Source: Coriaria nepalensis
Lineage: Eukaryota > Streptophyta > Magnoliopsida > Cucurbitales > Coriariaceae
Reading direction: 5' to 3'
DNA: 64,000 bases
Assembly (NCBI GenBank): GCA_027186245.1
Contig: CP114489.1
Span: 1,681,501-1,745,500, forward strand
A program made the translations under genes and the position numbers. Positions within the stretch are counted from its first letter, which is position 1; each line of letters starts with the position of its first letter. Positions 1 through 12,100 of the stretch are shown piece after piece. The notes beneath the pieces are model-generated. The model made no database searches. It had not been told where the DNA came from and saw nothing but the letters and a program-made list of their open reading frames with translations.

Positions 1-23
1 AACTAAGACTACAAATACGCCCT

Positions 24-764
24 TTAGAGTCTCAAAGTAAGATCAGGTGAAGAAGATGTACATGTTTTTGGTGGAGTCGGTATAGTGGCTACTCCAATAC
101 TATCTCCACTCGAACGACCAGATTCTAACGGTAATACATTCCTGCCACCATCCACCTGCCGGAAACTTCCAGGCCAAAACATCGAGACAGCATCATCCTC
201 CTTAAACATCGGAGCTCCTAAGTATCCTTGTCCAAACTTGGCTCCGGTTCTAATATTACCAGGCACAGGCCCCTCGGAGGTTACAACTCTATGGTGCATT
301 GGTGCACCATGAGCTTCTATTCCAAGAGACCGAAACATCGAACCGTCAAGTGGTAGAGAAGCCAAGCTTGCGTACTGGTTCGAAAACATACCTATCCTCA
401 TTGCACGCTTAGCCATGGTCCGTTCCCTCTTATGCGCATTCTGATGTCCACCCAATGCCTGCGAGCTGTAGAACTTGCGCTGGCAATAATTGCACGAAAA
501 GACTCTTGGGGTCTTTGAAGATATGGGGCCTGCGGTTTCATTGCTAGGCCAGCCTGTGCCTGGTGCTGTTGACTCTTGAGCATCGGAAATGGAGTTGAGG
601 TGGAGGGATAAGTTGAGGGAGACGTGGTTGGGATTTGATGTGGTTGTGATGCTGTCCTTGGTTGGGCCCGAGTTTGCTTCTTGCATAGATTGGTTGGAAG
701 GTTCCGGAATGTTGGATTCTTCATCATTGTTTTCGGTTTGTAGATTTAAGTTTGGTAATAGCAT
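24..764 (-). CDS. ZFP4: C2H2 zinc-finger protein, ZFP4/ZFP7-like, single exon
   Basis: Intronless 246-residue protein with one plant-type C2H2 finger at about residues 91-111 (C91, C94, H107, H111) carrying the QALGGH signature at 102-107, which is specific to plant single-finger factors. Leucine-rich EAR-like repression motifs sit near the N-terminus (LNLSLHL, 50-56) and at the extreme C-terminus (DLTLRL). [10 protein letters not shown] stretch near the C-terminus is typical of the ZFP4/ZFP7 subgroup as I recall it. The family consists of nuclear transcriptional regulators, mostly repressors, acting in hormone and developmental responses. The start at 764 is the first in-frame ATG and gives the usual short acidic N-terminus. 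ZFP4 versus ZFP7 orthology is not resolved; the family call is firm. Confidence 0.85.
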   Translation of the reverse strand: MLLPNLNLQTENNDEESNIPEPSNQSMQEANSGPTKDSITTTSNPNHVSLNLSLHLNSISDAQESTAPGTGWPSNETAGPISSKTPRVFSCNYCQRKFYSSQALGGHQNAHKRERTMAKRAMRIGMFSNQYASLASLPLDGSMFRSLGIEAHGAPMHHRVVTSEGPVPGNIRTGAKFGQGYLGAPMFKEDDAVSMFWPGSFRQVDGGRNVLPLESGRSSGDSIGVATIPTPPKTCTSSSPDLTLRL

Positions 765-3420
765 GCTGGAGTGAAGTAGTGATCAAAAGTTGAGACTTGA
801 AAGTGAGCCTGTTTTCAAGTTTACGTTTTCTGCCTATTTTGCTCTTGACCTGCATGAATGATCACAAACAGCTTAATCTTCTAAGACAACCATGCGGAAG
901 TAATTATCATAACTAGATGTCAGATCTAATCTATATATGTATAAGATACAAACATGTGCAATAAAAAGACACTGCTTATCCAACCATTATGGCTAATGAA
1001 ACATAATCATGCCGAGAGAGCATGGCCATTAAGAAGAACGCACATTTGGATATTGTCAAAAGTCAAAATCGTCCTACTTGCTAGGGAGGAAGTCTTTTGA
1101 GGTTCTTACTAAAAATTAGTTCTAGCGTAAAAATCAATTTCTGAGTGAAATTAGTTCTAGTGGACAACAGTAGAAGTTTATAAGCTCTCCATCTGAAACA
1201 GAAATCAGAGGTCTATCATATTGCTTCTAATTCCGAGAACTAAGCTTTGGCTAAATTACTTGTGTTTGGGGTATAGATTAGAGCCTTAATCTATCTCGAT
1301 CGAACTAATCCTTGCATAAAAGAAGATTTATTAACCCATTCTGAAACACCCATTTGTTCTGCTTTAGGTTTTCCCCATTAAGCAGGAAAGTTATAATAGA
1401 TTCACAAAGAGGAATCCTATGCTACACCGGGACTATATAATCCAACGGCTGGGATCATGCCACACCATTCATATTTTGACACCAGATACTAACATGGAGT
1501 ATATACTCCTTGGCATCTCCATGGCATCTAGAACAGAAAATTCAAAAGGAACCAAATTTCAGAATACACCATCTTCCATTAACATATTTAATCAAAGAGG
1601 GGAAGGAAAACCAAAAACAAAAAATAAACTTTTTGCCCTGTGGTTGAGCTAAGAAGGATCCAAAGTCCAAAAGTCATACATGATAAGATTAAGATTCAAT
1701 TGGCAGCACCAGGAGGAACCATCTCCATGGGAATTAATCAAGAAAACAAAAGGGCCCGACTAAAAAAGAAAGACCAAAATGATGTAAAAGTAGCGAGAGA
1801 GTTTTGCTTACATGGTATCTAGAAGTTGCAGGCTATGGTGCTTCTGAGAGGAGCAGGAAGAGTTGGCCCTGATGGGTTTCTTCAGTTTCAGTTTTTACTA
1901 GTTATGGCAGGAACGGTAGAGCGAGAGAGAGTAATAATGGAAAATCAAAGGCAGCAGAAAAGGAGATGGGGATGATAGTGGAAGGTCAGAGAGAAGTCAG
2001 AGTGTATGTCATGAAATTATATAAAAGAGGGAGGCGATACACGAGGGGGCGGCAATCATAACATGAAAATAAATAAAACATGTAGAAAACTACAGTCTTT
2101 TTTGAAACTGTTGGATTCATTGCCCAACCCCCCACCCCCAAATAGCATCAGTTAACTCACTCACACTCACGGTCCACAGGTGCTGAATTGAATTCTCCTT
2201 TTCCACTTCTCCTAATAATAATATAATGATAATTCTTATTATTACTATAAAATTTTAAAAAAAAAAAAAAAAGAGGGGACAATAATTGGCACTTTTTGGA
2301 TTTATAAAAATGTAAAAACCAAATTTTATAGTTTTCCATATTTCTAAATATATTTACCAAATTAAATTCTACTATCATTCTTAATTTATTATAAAAGAAT
2401 TAAAGATCTCAAGTATACAAGTAGTGAGGATTCTTATTAGAAGTAACTTTTAACTGGTATAATCAAGCTTCAACTGAAGATATAAGAATCGTGATCTATG
2501 AATTTTAAGTGATATGTTTCTTACGTTAGAATATTTACTTTTTACCTTCAATGATTCCAAATTCTGGAAGAAGAAAAAAATTATTGAGTTTCGCTTGAAA
2601 GTTTTCATGAGATCAAAATATAATACATATTTTATAATATTTACGTTATAAATTTTATCTAACTACATGAAACAGTTAAATTAGATATCGTAATTCTAAG
2701 TAATTAATAATTCATTTAAGTCAATATTTTATTCTTTATGATTTATTTTTCAATTAAATATACACATGCTCATATACGTACAAAACACAAGTCGATTCGA
2801 GTTTTATTAACCATGGTGTGCTATTTGATTACATGTCAAGATAATTTTCTTACATGATAAATTTGAGGAGATCTTAAGGTGAGAGATTCATTTCAAAACT
2901 TTGGCTTAAAATCTGTAAATACTGTTTATTAAAATTAGCCGTCAGTTAGTATAGTAATGGGCCTATGAGTGGGGAAATTAAACTAATTAAATATTAAAAA
3001 TCATAACATTTCAAGCTAATCTGAACACTTTCGATAGCAAAAAAAAAGTTTTTATTGTTCAGGAGATATAAAAAAGGTCAAGCATGTTTTACTAAAAGAT
3101 AAGATCATTACAATTAAGTCTTTTTTTTTTTTTTTTTTTTTTTTTTTTCTATCATAACTTTTCACTTCGTGGCTTGAATTCAAAGCTTTTTTGCTCTCAT
3201 AACTTTTCAAGACAATTAACGTCCATATCTTTTTTTTTTAATCTTTTTGCCATTTTCGTGGGTTATAATGATGTGTGAGGATGCATGAAACAGTGAAGAG
3301 ACAGACATACCAATTACCATCATCAGCCAGCTTCACTCTGCAAAAGATGCTGTCGCTAGGCTTTTGGACAAACGACAAAGGACCAATATAAAACTCTTAA
3401 CTAGTGCGTTCACTATACTC

Positions 3421-3421
<1 letters not shown>

Positions 3422-3460
<39 letters not shown>
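3422..3460. repeat. TATATG hexamer microsatellite
   Basis: About six tandem TATATG units in intergenic DNA; a likely length-polymorphic marker. Confidence 0.8.
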
Positions 3461-3461
<1 letters not shown>

Positions 3462-5107
3462 TTTAGTGACCCAAAGTAAGTTATTATGATATCCTAATTT
3501 GATTTCATTACAGGAGCAAAGCAGACATATTTCGTCACACTCATTAGCTAGATATCCCACTAAAGCTCATTCAGCTCAAGTTGCCCCTCCATCATATAAA
3601 AGGTCAAAAGAAAAATGGCCCCTCTGTATCAACAACATAACATGTTCATATACAGAGTACTCTTCTTCTAAAGTGGAACAAGATTTTTCACTCGAGTTTA
3701 AATTTTTGTATGTACATCCATGATGTGTGGTTTCATCCATCTCATCACTCACGTAAGAGTGACATTCGTAGCTGTAACGTAGTTTGGTACGAAAATAAGT
3801 CTTTAACTAGCCGGAGTGAAAGATAAAGTGAGAAAGAGGCAAATCAGCAGGTCAGCTTGCAAGCAAGAAGAAGGGAGTAAAGGAAAATCAAGATATCCAT
3901 AAAAGAAAAAGAAGTATACGTACTTTGATTTTTGCAGGAAAAAGATACATCCTTTTACAATCTACAGTAATCCCCCGATCTGAATCAACCAGTGCAACCA
4001 GATGGGCAAAGCGTAGGTTGAAAGTTAATTAGTGCATGGGTCGGTTCAATATTGTTTCAACCTTCCATATTTTTCTAAATATAGTTAAAAGCAAAGACGA
4101 GCATGACAATGAGATAAAATATAACCAAACAGGGCTCAATGCTCCATTGGGTTTTAGTTTTTTAGCATAAATAGGAAGATCAGCTGCTCCTGTTAGCAGC
4201 ATATGGGTATGTCTTTGTTTTTTTATTAATGTTGTAGATAAAGAAACCAACAAGAGTTGAAATGTAATTGGGCAGGTATCTTCTGACAAGACATCAATAG
4301 AAAGAGATTATAGAATAGAATGGCCACTCGTCCTTACAAGCGAAGCATTCTCACTCATAACCACCCACTCAGTCTCTATCTCCTCTCTCTCTCTCTCTCT
4401 ATCTTAGTAAAAGCCTACTTATTTCTTTTTGACCAAATCATAGAAATTCACGACCATTCTTAATACCCAAGTACTTTTTTTCATATTTTTTTTGTCTGCA
4501 TCTACACTTCCAGCCCAGATTTCTAGCCTTATAACTGGTTCAAACTCTAATTCCTTTCAGTAAAAACTTAGATTCATATCTTTATTTTTGTAGAAAATGT
4601 TATGTGATTTAAAATTTATCCAAATATTAAATAAAATATGATAAATTTATAATTATTTAAATTATGTAATTAATTAATAAATCAATAAATAATTATCATC
4701 TCATTTTATTTTTACTAAAGTTTTATCTAATTTTAATCTTTTCCCAATTTACATTATTGCAAGTTTGACAGTTGTTTACACTTCTCAATCATAGTACAAA
4801 CTTAAAAGGATAAATTCTGATCATAACTAATTAATCTTAATTATATATTATATTATTTTTATATATAATTAAGATTAATTCATTCATATAATAAACACGT
4901 TTCAAAAAAAAAAAAAAATCATCAAACTTGAAATTGGATGCAAGAAACTAAATGGAGGGATGAATCCTTATCAAGTGAGGGCCAGTCCAAGATGAGGCCC
5001 AAAAAACTCAAGAAGAACCCCAAAACCAAGCCTTGAGTCGCTGAGTTTAATGGGCTCTACCTTTTGTTGGACCCACATGAAGGGGTCATGTATGATTGGG
5101 GCAGTTT

Positions 5108-5111
<4 letters not shown>

Positions 5112-5160
<49 letters not shown>
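5112..5160. repeat. CT dinucleotide microsatellite
   Basis: Uninterrupted CT repeat of about 24 units in intergenic DNA. It produces spurious Ser-Leu and Arg-Glu reading frames on the two strands, which are not genes. Confidence 0.9.
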
Positions 5161-5161
<1 letters not shown>

Positions 5162-6503
5162 ACTGTTTAGAATTGTCTCAATAGCAACTTCAAAGGTTAA
5201 ATTCGGGTCATTAAGTAAAGTGGATGGAACAAAACACCTTTTAGGGAAGAAGAACATGGAACTTGATAATAATGCTGCAAGTTGTTAGATATATATAAAC
5301 ACACAAGCTGTCTATTTCTAACATCACAAAGATTCCTTTCATAAAATAAGGCTTTAGCTGCCTGCTCTTAAAAGATTTATCCATCCATGTCTTTTAAAAT
5401 GTAATGTCATGTGGGTCTTAGGCTTGTGGTCATCTTCTTTGCGTTGACCCGATCCATTTTACAGTAAAAGAAGATTTTGTTCGAGATTTGATTAAGATTC
5501 TGGTTGAAACTTTCAAGCTTGACCCGGAACACTGGTTCAAATGTGGTAGCATTTTAGTATATAAAACAGCGCGTACATGAGATAGAGAAGAGGCCTGCCT
5601 TTTTATAAGAAGTATGCCGGTCAATGATTTAGGCGGGTTACATGGTCCCAAATGTCCCAAATGTCATAAGTCAATTTGTCCAACCTTGTCTTTTCTTGCT
5701 GTTCTTAACTGGAGTTTCGTCTTCATCAGTTTGGCCTACATCATACCAAACCTTTGAATACTCGTTAAATTTTCGATTTAGTACATGACTTATGAACCTT
5801 ATGTCACTAAGTACCCATGTTAACATGAATTTCATATTTGACTTTAACCAATGATCAATAAAAGAACATATCATATAATCCTGTCATTTTTCTTCCTCAA
5901 TGAGAATGTTTATTCTTACAAAGTCTTGGTTAATTTCCACTTACCATCCTGATTAGTCGGAGTAATATAAAACAGTCAACTATAACTCAAAACAAAAATG
6001 TTCAAAGATTCAATATTTTGTTAAGATATGTTGACCAATCCTCTCTTAGTCAAAATTAAGGTTGGATAAGTTAACTCTTAAACAATCAATTATTATTCAA
6101 CTAGGATAAATTGTCTGCTTAGCTTAATCTCCTACAACTCTATAACACACAAGGAGAAATAATCATGTCGTATTTACTATTGATTTGATAAGATTTGCAT
6201 GCTATTTTTTATTTTTAATTTTGTGTAACATATGTTATGATAAATCTTACTAAATCAATAAAAAATAAAAAAAAATTAAGAAAAAAATATGAGATGAATT
6301 TGATTTAGGATCAATCGAATGATCAAAATTATATATATATCTAATATGATCTATGAAATTATCATCTATAATATTATTTGATTATTCGATCTATCAAAAA
6401 AATTCTTCATTCTAAAAAATATAGAATCATTTCCTCAGAAATAAGCAAACAATGATTTACTCTCTTTTTTTGTTCCTTTCATAAGTATGGGTTTGAAATC
6501 TAT

Positions 6504-6535
<32 letters not shown>

Positions 6536-7002
6536 AAGCATCTGGGCATGTCATGTGAGGTGGGAATGGCAGAGAGGAGGCATGATGATGCCTTATCGGA
6601 CAGAGGAGAGAGTAGAGAGGAGGGGAACATAATAGACTTGTGTTTTTTAGGAAAGCGATGGGTGTGGGCTTTCTTTTGAGCTTCACTACCAGATCACATG
6701 GCCGACACCTTCCACAGTCTACACATATATACATACACACGCATACACTAATTTGAATGGCATGCAGCACAAAAAGTAGATAACACATACTTGCTCCTAT
6801 TGGCTATTGCTGCCTACAAGACAAACTATGAAAGGTCAAGTTTTTTTTCAGTATGAAAACTTAAAAAAAACAATATGGTCCCCATGCAAATTTTTTCCGT
6901 ATTTCATCACAAGATACGTGACTTTATCAAACATTCAAACCCAACCAAACAAATCATTCACTCCAATTTACTATCTTTTTCTTCATTTTATGTTATATAT
7001 GT

Positions 7003-7040
7003 ACAAACACAAACACAAACACAAACACAAACACAAACAC
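7003..7040. repeat. AAACAC hexamer microsatellite
   Basis: About six tandem copies of the hexamer in intergenic DNA; it explains the Lys-His repeat in the overlapping spurious frame. Confidence 0.8.
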
Positions 7041-9131
7041 ATTAAAGCAAACAAGCTAGTCAATCCGAAAACGAGAATTGTGAGGCTGTTTCTGGTAGAG
7101 AGAATAATACATATATCCTACATCCCTTTTGTCGAAGCAACTAAATACTATACTATTCATCGGTGCAAAGTTTCATCATCCGATGTTAAAGTCAGTGACC
7201 GGAAAAATTTAACGGAATAATATTACAAAAAAGATGGATCTATGTTGTAGAAAGTGGCGCGTCACGCAATTAGCCTGAGTGAGTCTGTCAGTTTCGGTGT
7301 ACCCTGATTCAGATTCGGCTTGCGGTCCATCTTTCCTCCTATGGATTATAGGGACCCGGATTATTAATTAATTTAGCCAATCAACACACTATGGGGTAAG
7401 ATGTAAAATCAGTTGGGAATGAGATCTGAGCATTGTCGCCGAGTCGTTGTCACAAAGATTTGTGATTGCGATTTTCGTCTCCGCCTTCCTACCAATCCGG
7501 ATTCCCTCTCCATCCTCCCTCTCTCTCTCTCTCTCTCTCCTCTGTCTTTTTCATTTCTCACTCATCACAAGCTCACCCAAATAGACCGCTTTGAATTAAA
7601 CTTGGATAAAAAAAAAGTAGATTCCGGAAAGAGTGGACTATGCGTGTGTCACAGTTTACATTTATGAGATTACAGAAATCGTATATTTATTATTGGCCAT
7701 TTGAGAGAGGGGGAGCTATGTTCCTTCTTGTTCCCATCCTACAATCAATGAATCAAATTGGAGAAAAAGCTAACAACAACAACGGGCACGAGCTCAGGGA
7801 AACAGCGTGGTGTCTTGATTAAAAGAAAAAGAAAAGGGGGTAAATTTTTGTAGGAACAAAGAGAGAGAGAGACGACCGAGGCTAAAAAGTAAGAGAGAGA
7901 AAAGGAGGAGAGTGGTGAGAGAGAGTAGGAGATGATAATATTAAAATTTTGCGGGGGGAGGGAAGACAAGAGCGTATCTGGGAAAATCCTAAAAATTCGA
8001 TCTCTGTTTAGCTTTAAACAACAGAAACAAGATGCAAAACTTATAAACAAATAATAACTAAATCTTAATTAAAATAAATAAAATAAAATAAGCAACCCCA
8101 GATCGAGAAGACGATCTCCTCCTTAGTTCATTGCATTTGCACTTGCTAAATTTAAAAAGAAATAAATAAAAATTACATCTTTCAACGAAACCCATGTAAT
8201 AGTGTGGGTCTTGCTTTCTGGGTTTTGTTGTCAGTTGTGTGCTTCGCTGTGATTGTTGCTTTAAGCAGATGAGACTGTTTGTGGGTTTTTGTTTTTGTTT
8301 TTAGAGTTTAAGAAAAGGAATAGAGAAAGGGCAGAGGAGGGATGAGAACGTGCACGGATTTGTCTTCAACCTTCAACTCAAGTTCACGCTTGGCTTAGGG
8401 AGGAGGGAGAGAGGACTGATAAGGAAAGGACTAGGACTAGGAATAGGACATATGATCATATTAGTAGACTCCTCTCTGTTTTTGTTTTTTCTTTTTTTAT
8501 TTCCTCCCCTTTTCTCTTGCATTCAATATTTTTGAGACAGGGGACTAGAGAGAGAGAGAGAGAGAGAGGGGATGGAAGGGAGAATTCCTTGGAGTTTGAG
8601 ACTCGAGAGTTCTTCTCTTCCCCATCTTTTAAGGCCCATGCTTGTCTAGAAGAAGAAGAAAAGAAGATGGAGACGACGGAGAATTGCTCTTAATTTTCAT
8701 TCAATATTCTGGATCTCTCTCTCTCTCTCTCTCTCTCATTCTTCTGCTTTGTGACTTCTACTCTTTCCCTTTCTGAGCTTTAAAGCACGCAAATCAATGC
8801 TGTAATGTCGTTTCTACACTTGGTTTTTTGATTTTTCAGGACACTTTTCTTTAAAAATCAGAAAAAGAACAGTAGCCTGTAAAAAAAAGAAGAAAAAAGA
8901 AAATAGAAAAAATTCCAGTACTAGGGTAGAGAAAAGTGGGTCTGTCTATTTGAGGGTTTTCTTCTTCTTCCTCCTTTTTCTCCATAGCTCAGACATAACT
9001 ATGAGGTCGGTAAAGAGGAAACAAGTGTAAAAAAGCAGTAAAACAAGAAGTAGAAGAAGAAGAACAACAAAGAAGAAGAATCAGACCAAAAAGGGGTGTT
9101 TTTTTTTTTTTTTTATTTGCTTGTGGGTGAG

Positions 9132-12100
9132 ATGGGTATGAAGATGCAGCAGCATAGCCATGGCCACCACTCAGTTTCAGTGAGATTAAACGAGCAAATA
9201 GGGACCAAAAAAGGTTACACCTTTATTCAATCAAATAGGGCTTGGCTTCCAAAATTCCTTTTTCTATGGGTCATGGTGGTTGCATTCATCAGCATATCAA
9301 TCTATAATGGCATGGATGCTGACACTAAAGTGAGAAGGAAAGAAGTTCTAAGCAGCATGTGTGATCAGAGAGCAAGAATGTTACAAGATCAATTCAATGT
9401 CAGTGTTAATCATGTCCATGCCCTTGCCATTCTTGTTTCCACCTTCCATTACTTGAAGGACCCGTCTGCCATTGATCAGGTTCTGTTTTTTTAACTATTC
9501 ATTCCTTTCTAAATTTCATGTCCTCTTGTTCCAATATGTTTACAAAAAGAAAATTATGAGACTGCAGGGGACTTTTGCGGAGTATACGGCCAGAACGGCT
9601 TTTGAGCGGCCTCTACTTAGTGGCGTGGCCTATGCACAGAGAGTATTAAATTCAGAAAGGGAAAGTTTTGAGAATAAACATGGTTGGACCATAAAAACAA
9701 TGGAGAGGGATCCTTCCCCTGTTCGAGATGAATATGCTCCTGTTATATTTTCTCAAGAAACCGTGTCTTACATCGAATCTCTCGATATGATGTCAGGGGA
9801 GGTAAATAAATAAGAGGCACTTTTTTCTTTTGATTTTGTAATTTTACAACATTTTGATTGTTCTTTCTATGAATTATATTATACAGGAGGATAGAGAAAA
9901 CATTTTGAGGGCAAGTGCTACTGGAAAAGCTGTTCTAACAAGCCCTTTTAGGCTTCTTGGCTCTCATCATCTTGGAGTTGTTCTGACATTTCCTGTTTAC
10001 AAATACAAACTATCTCCAAACCCGCCAGTTGAAGAGCGGACTCGAGCAACAGCAGGGTAATTTCTTTGATTATATTGTTATAATCTTACTTGACAAAATA
10101 TTTTTGGTCAAAAGATTTAAACTTAGAATGATTTGTTTTTTGTTCTTTTTATGCAAAAGCAGATATATTGGAGGGGCATTTGATGTAGAGTCTCTTGTGG
10201 AGAATTTGCTCGGGCAATTAGCAGGGAACCAAGCTATCTTAGTGAATGTGTATGACATTACAAATTCTTCCGATCCACTTATCATGTATGGTCATCAAAA
10301 TCAAGAAGGCGACTTGTCTCTTTTGCATGAGAGCAAGCTTGATTTTGGAGATCCATTCAGAAAGCATCAAATGATCTGCAGGTAAAACGAACTAGGAAAA
10401 ATAAAGGTTATCTTTTTGACTACTTATTCTTCTTTATCCTCTTCTTGTTTCAAGTGCTTTTTGTGATTGAATTTGGATCAGGTATCACCAGAAGGCACCC
10501 ACTTCATGGCCTGCTCTCACTATGGCATTCTTATTCTTCGTGATTGGTTTATTACTTGGCTATATCTTATATGGAGCAGCAACTCACATTGTTGAGGTAG
10601 AGGATGATTTCCATGAAATGCAGGAACTAAAAGTTCGAGCAGAAGCTGCTGATGTGGCAAAATCTCAGGTACTTCGGGCCCACTAATTAATTTGATGCAG
10701 TAACTATTTCTGATATTGAGTATCTCGCTCGTATTATTAATCTTTGTTTGATGGCAGTTTCTAGCAACTGTATCCCATGAAATTAGGACCCCCATGAACG
10801 GCATACTTGGTGTGTTTCTTTTCATTATCTCTCTTCAAAAGCTTTCCTTTTTTGGGGGGCAAAAATTTATGATAGTAATTGTGTGAGATTTGCAGGAATG
10901 CTTGCTCTGCTTTTGGATACGGATTTGAGTTCTACTCAGAGGGACTACGGTCAAACTGCACAGGCCTGTGGAAAGGCATTGATAGCATTGATAAATGAGG
11001 TGCTTGACAGGGCAAAGATTGAAGCTGGAAAGTTAGAGCTGGAAGCAGTTCCTTTTGATCTTCGGTCCATAGTTGATGATGTTTTGTCTTTGTTTTCTGA
11101 AAAGTCGAGAAACAAGAGCATAGAGGTTAGTGGACCGTCATTTAATGTATTTTATTGTATTTATCAGACCTTTTGTGGTTATTTCTTCTCAGTTTTGTAT
11201 TCTCTTGGATTTTGTGTATTTTTCTTTGGGGGAATGAAGTTGGCGGTTTTTGTTTCTGATAAAGTTCCAGCGATTGTTATGGGAGATCCAGGAAGATTCA
11301 GACAGATTATAACAAATCTTGTGGGCAATTCTGTTAAAGTAAGTGGACTAATTCATTCCTTCATTGCCGAATTTAATCTCAACTTACTAGCAGCTATTAA
11401 AGTTTTGCTGGATGGAGGAGGTTCTTATCTCCATAAAACTTTCCTTATCTCCATAAAACTTTTGATACTTAGATTAGCTTAAATGGTGATTTTGTACTCA
11501 TTTTTTTTCAAAATTCATTTACAGGTCCTAGCTGTAAGACACGGTTCTATGAATTATCGATGATAAAGGGTTTATGTTGAGAAAAAAAGAAAATTCGATT
11601 GCATTTGGGTAGTAATTTTAAATGTTAGTTTAGTCATCATGAACTTCAGTTTGAGCCTGCAAAATCCAGTGTAGGCCCAGATAGTCTAACCAAGGACCCT
11701 CAAAATCTACTAAAACATCAAGTTATGACCCACAAATTCTCTCTAGATTCTAATTTATCCAAATTCAAAAATTCGTTTTCCATTGACTGAGATAGTTTCT
11801 TCTAAATATGGTGTCCTGTGTTTGCATTATGAATTCTTGACTTCGTCTGAAACCTCACAAAATGTACAGTTCACTGAACAAGGACACATATTTGTCAAAA
11901 TCCACGTCGCCGAGCACCCAAAGGCTTTTACCGAGTCAAAATCTGAACCTTGTATGAATGGAAGATTAAACGACGCTCCATTCATATCAACCGAGTGTAA
12001 GTTCAAAACCTTAAGTGGGTTTGAGGCAGCTGATGACCAGAACAGTTGGGATAGCTTCGAGCACTTAACAATGGGGGGAGATGATTCCTTCCAATCTGAC

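Larger units (their letters stand above)
765..9131. other. AT-rich intergenic region with no recognised gene
   Basis: More than 8 kb without a coding region I can recognise. Reading frames here are short and low in complexity. The left part (about 765-2050) should hold the promoter and leader of the minus-strand zinc-finger gene. The right part (about 7400-9131) is rich in GA and CT tracts and probably contains the promoter and long leader of the histidine kinase gene. Between them lie poly(T) at 3121-3148, a TATATG microsatellite near 3422-3460, a 20-bp-arm hairpin at 4829-4880, a long CT tract at 5112-5160, a TA tract near 6503-6523 and an AAACAC repeat near 7003-7040. No tRNA or transposon coding sequence was seen. 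Confidence 0.6.

Noticed and set aside
5057..5288. Open frames on both strands with Ser-Leu or Arg-Glu runs
   Set aside because: They are translations of the CT microsatellite; no family similarity or splice structure.
9096..9131. Upstream extension of the AHK4 frame (five Phe codons)
   Set aside because: Begins with GTG and translates a poly(T) run; there is no ATG before 9132.
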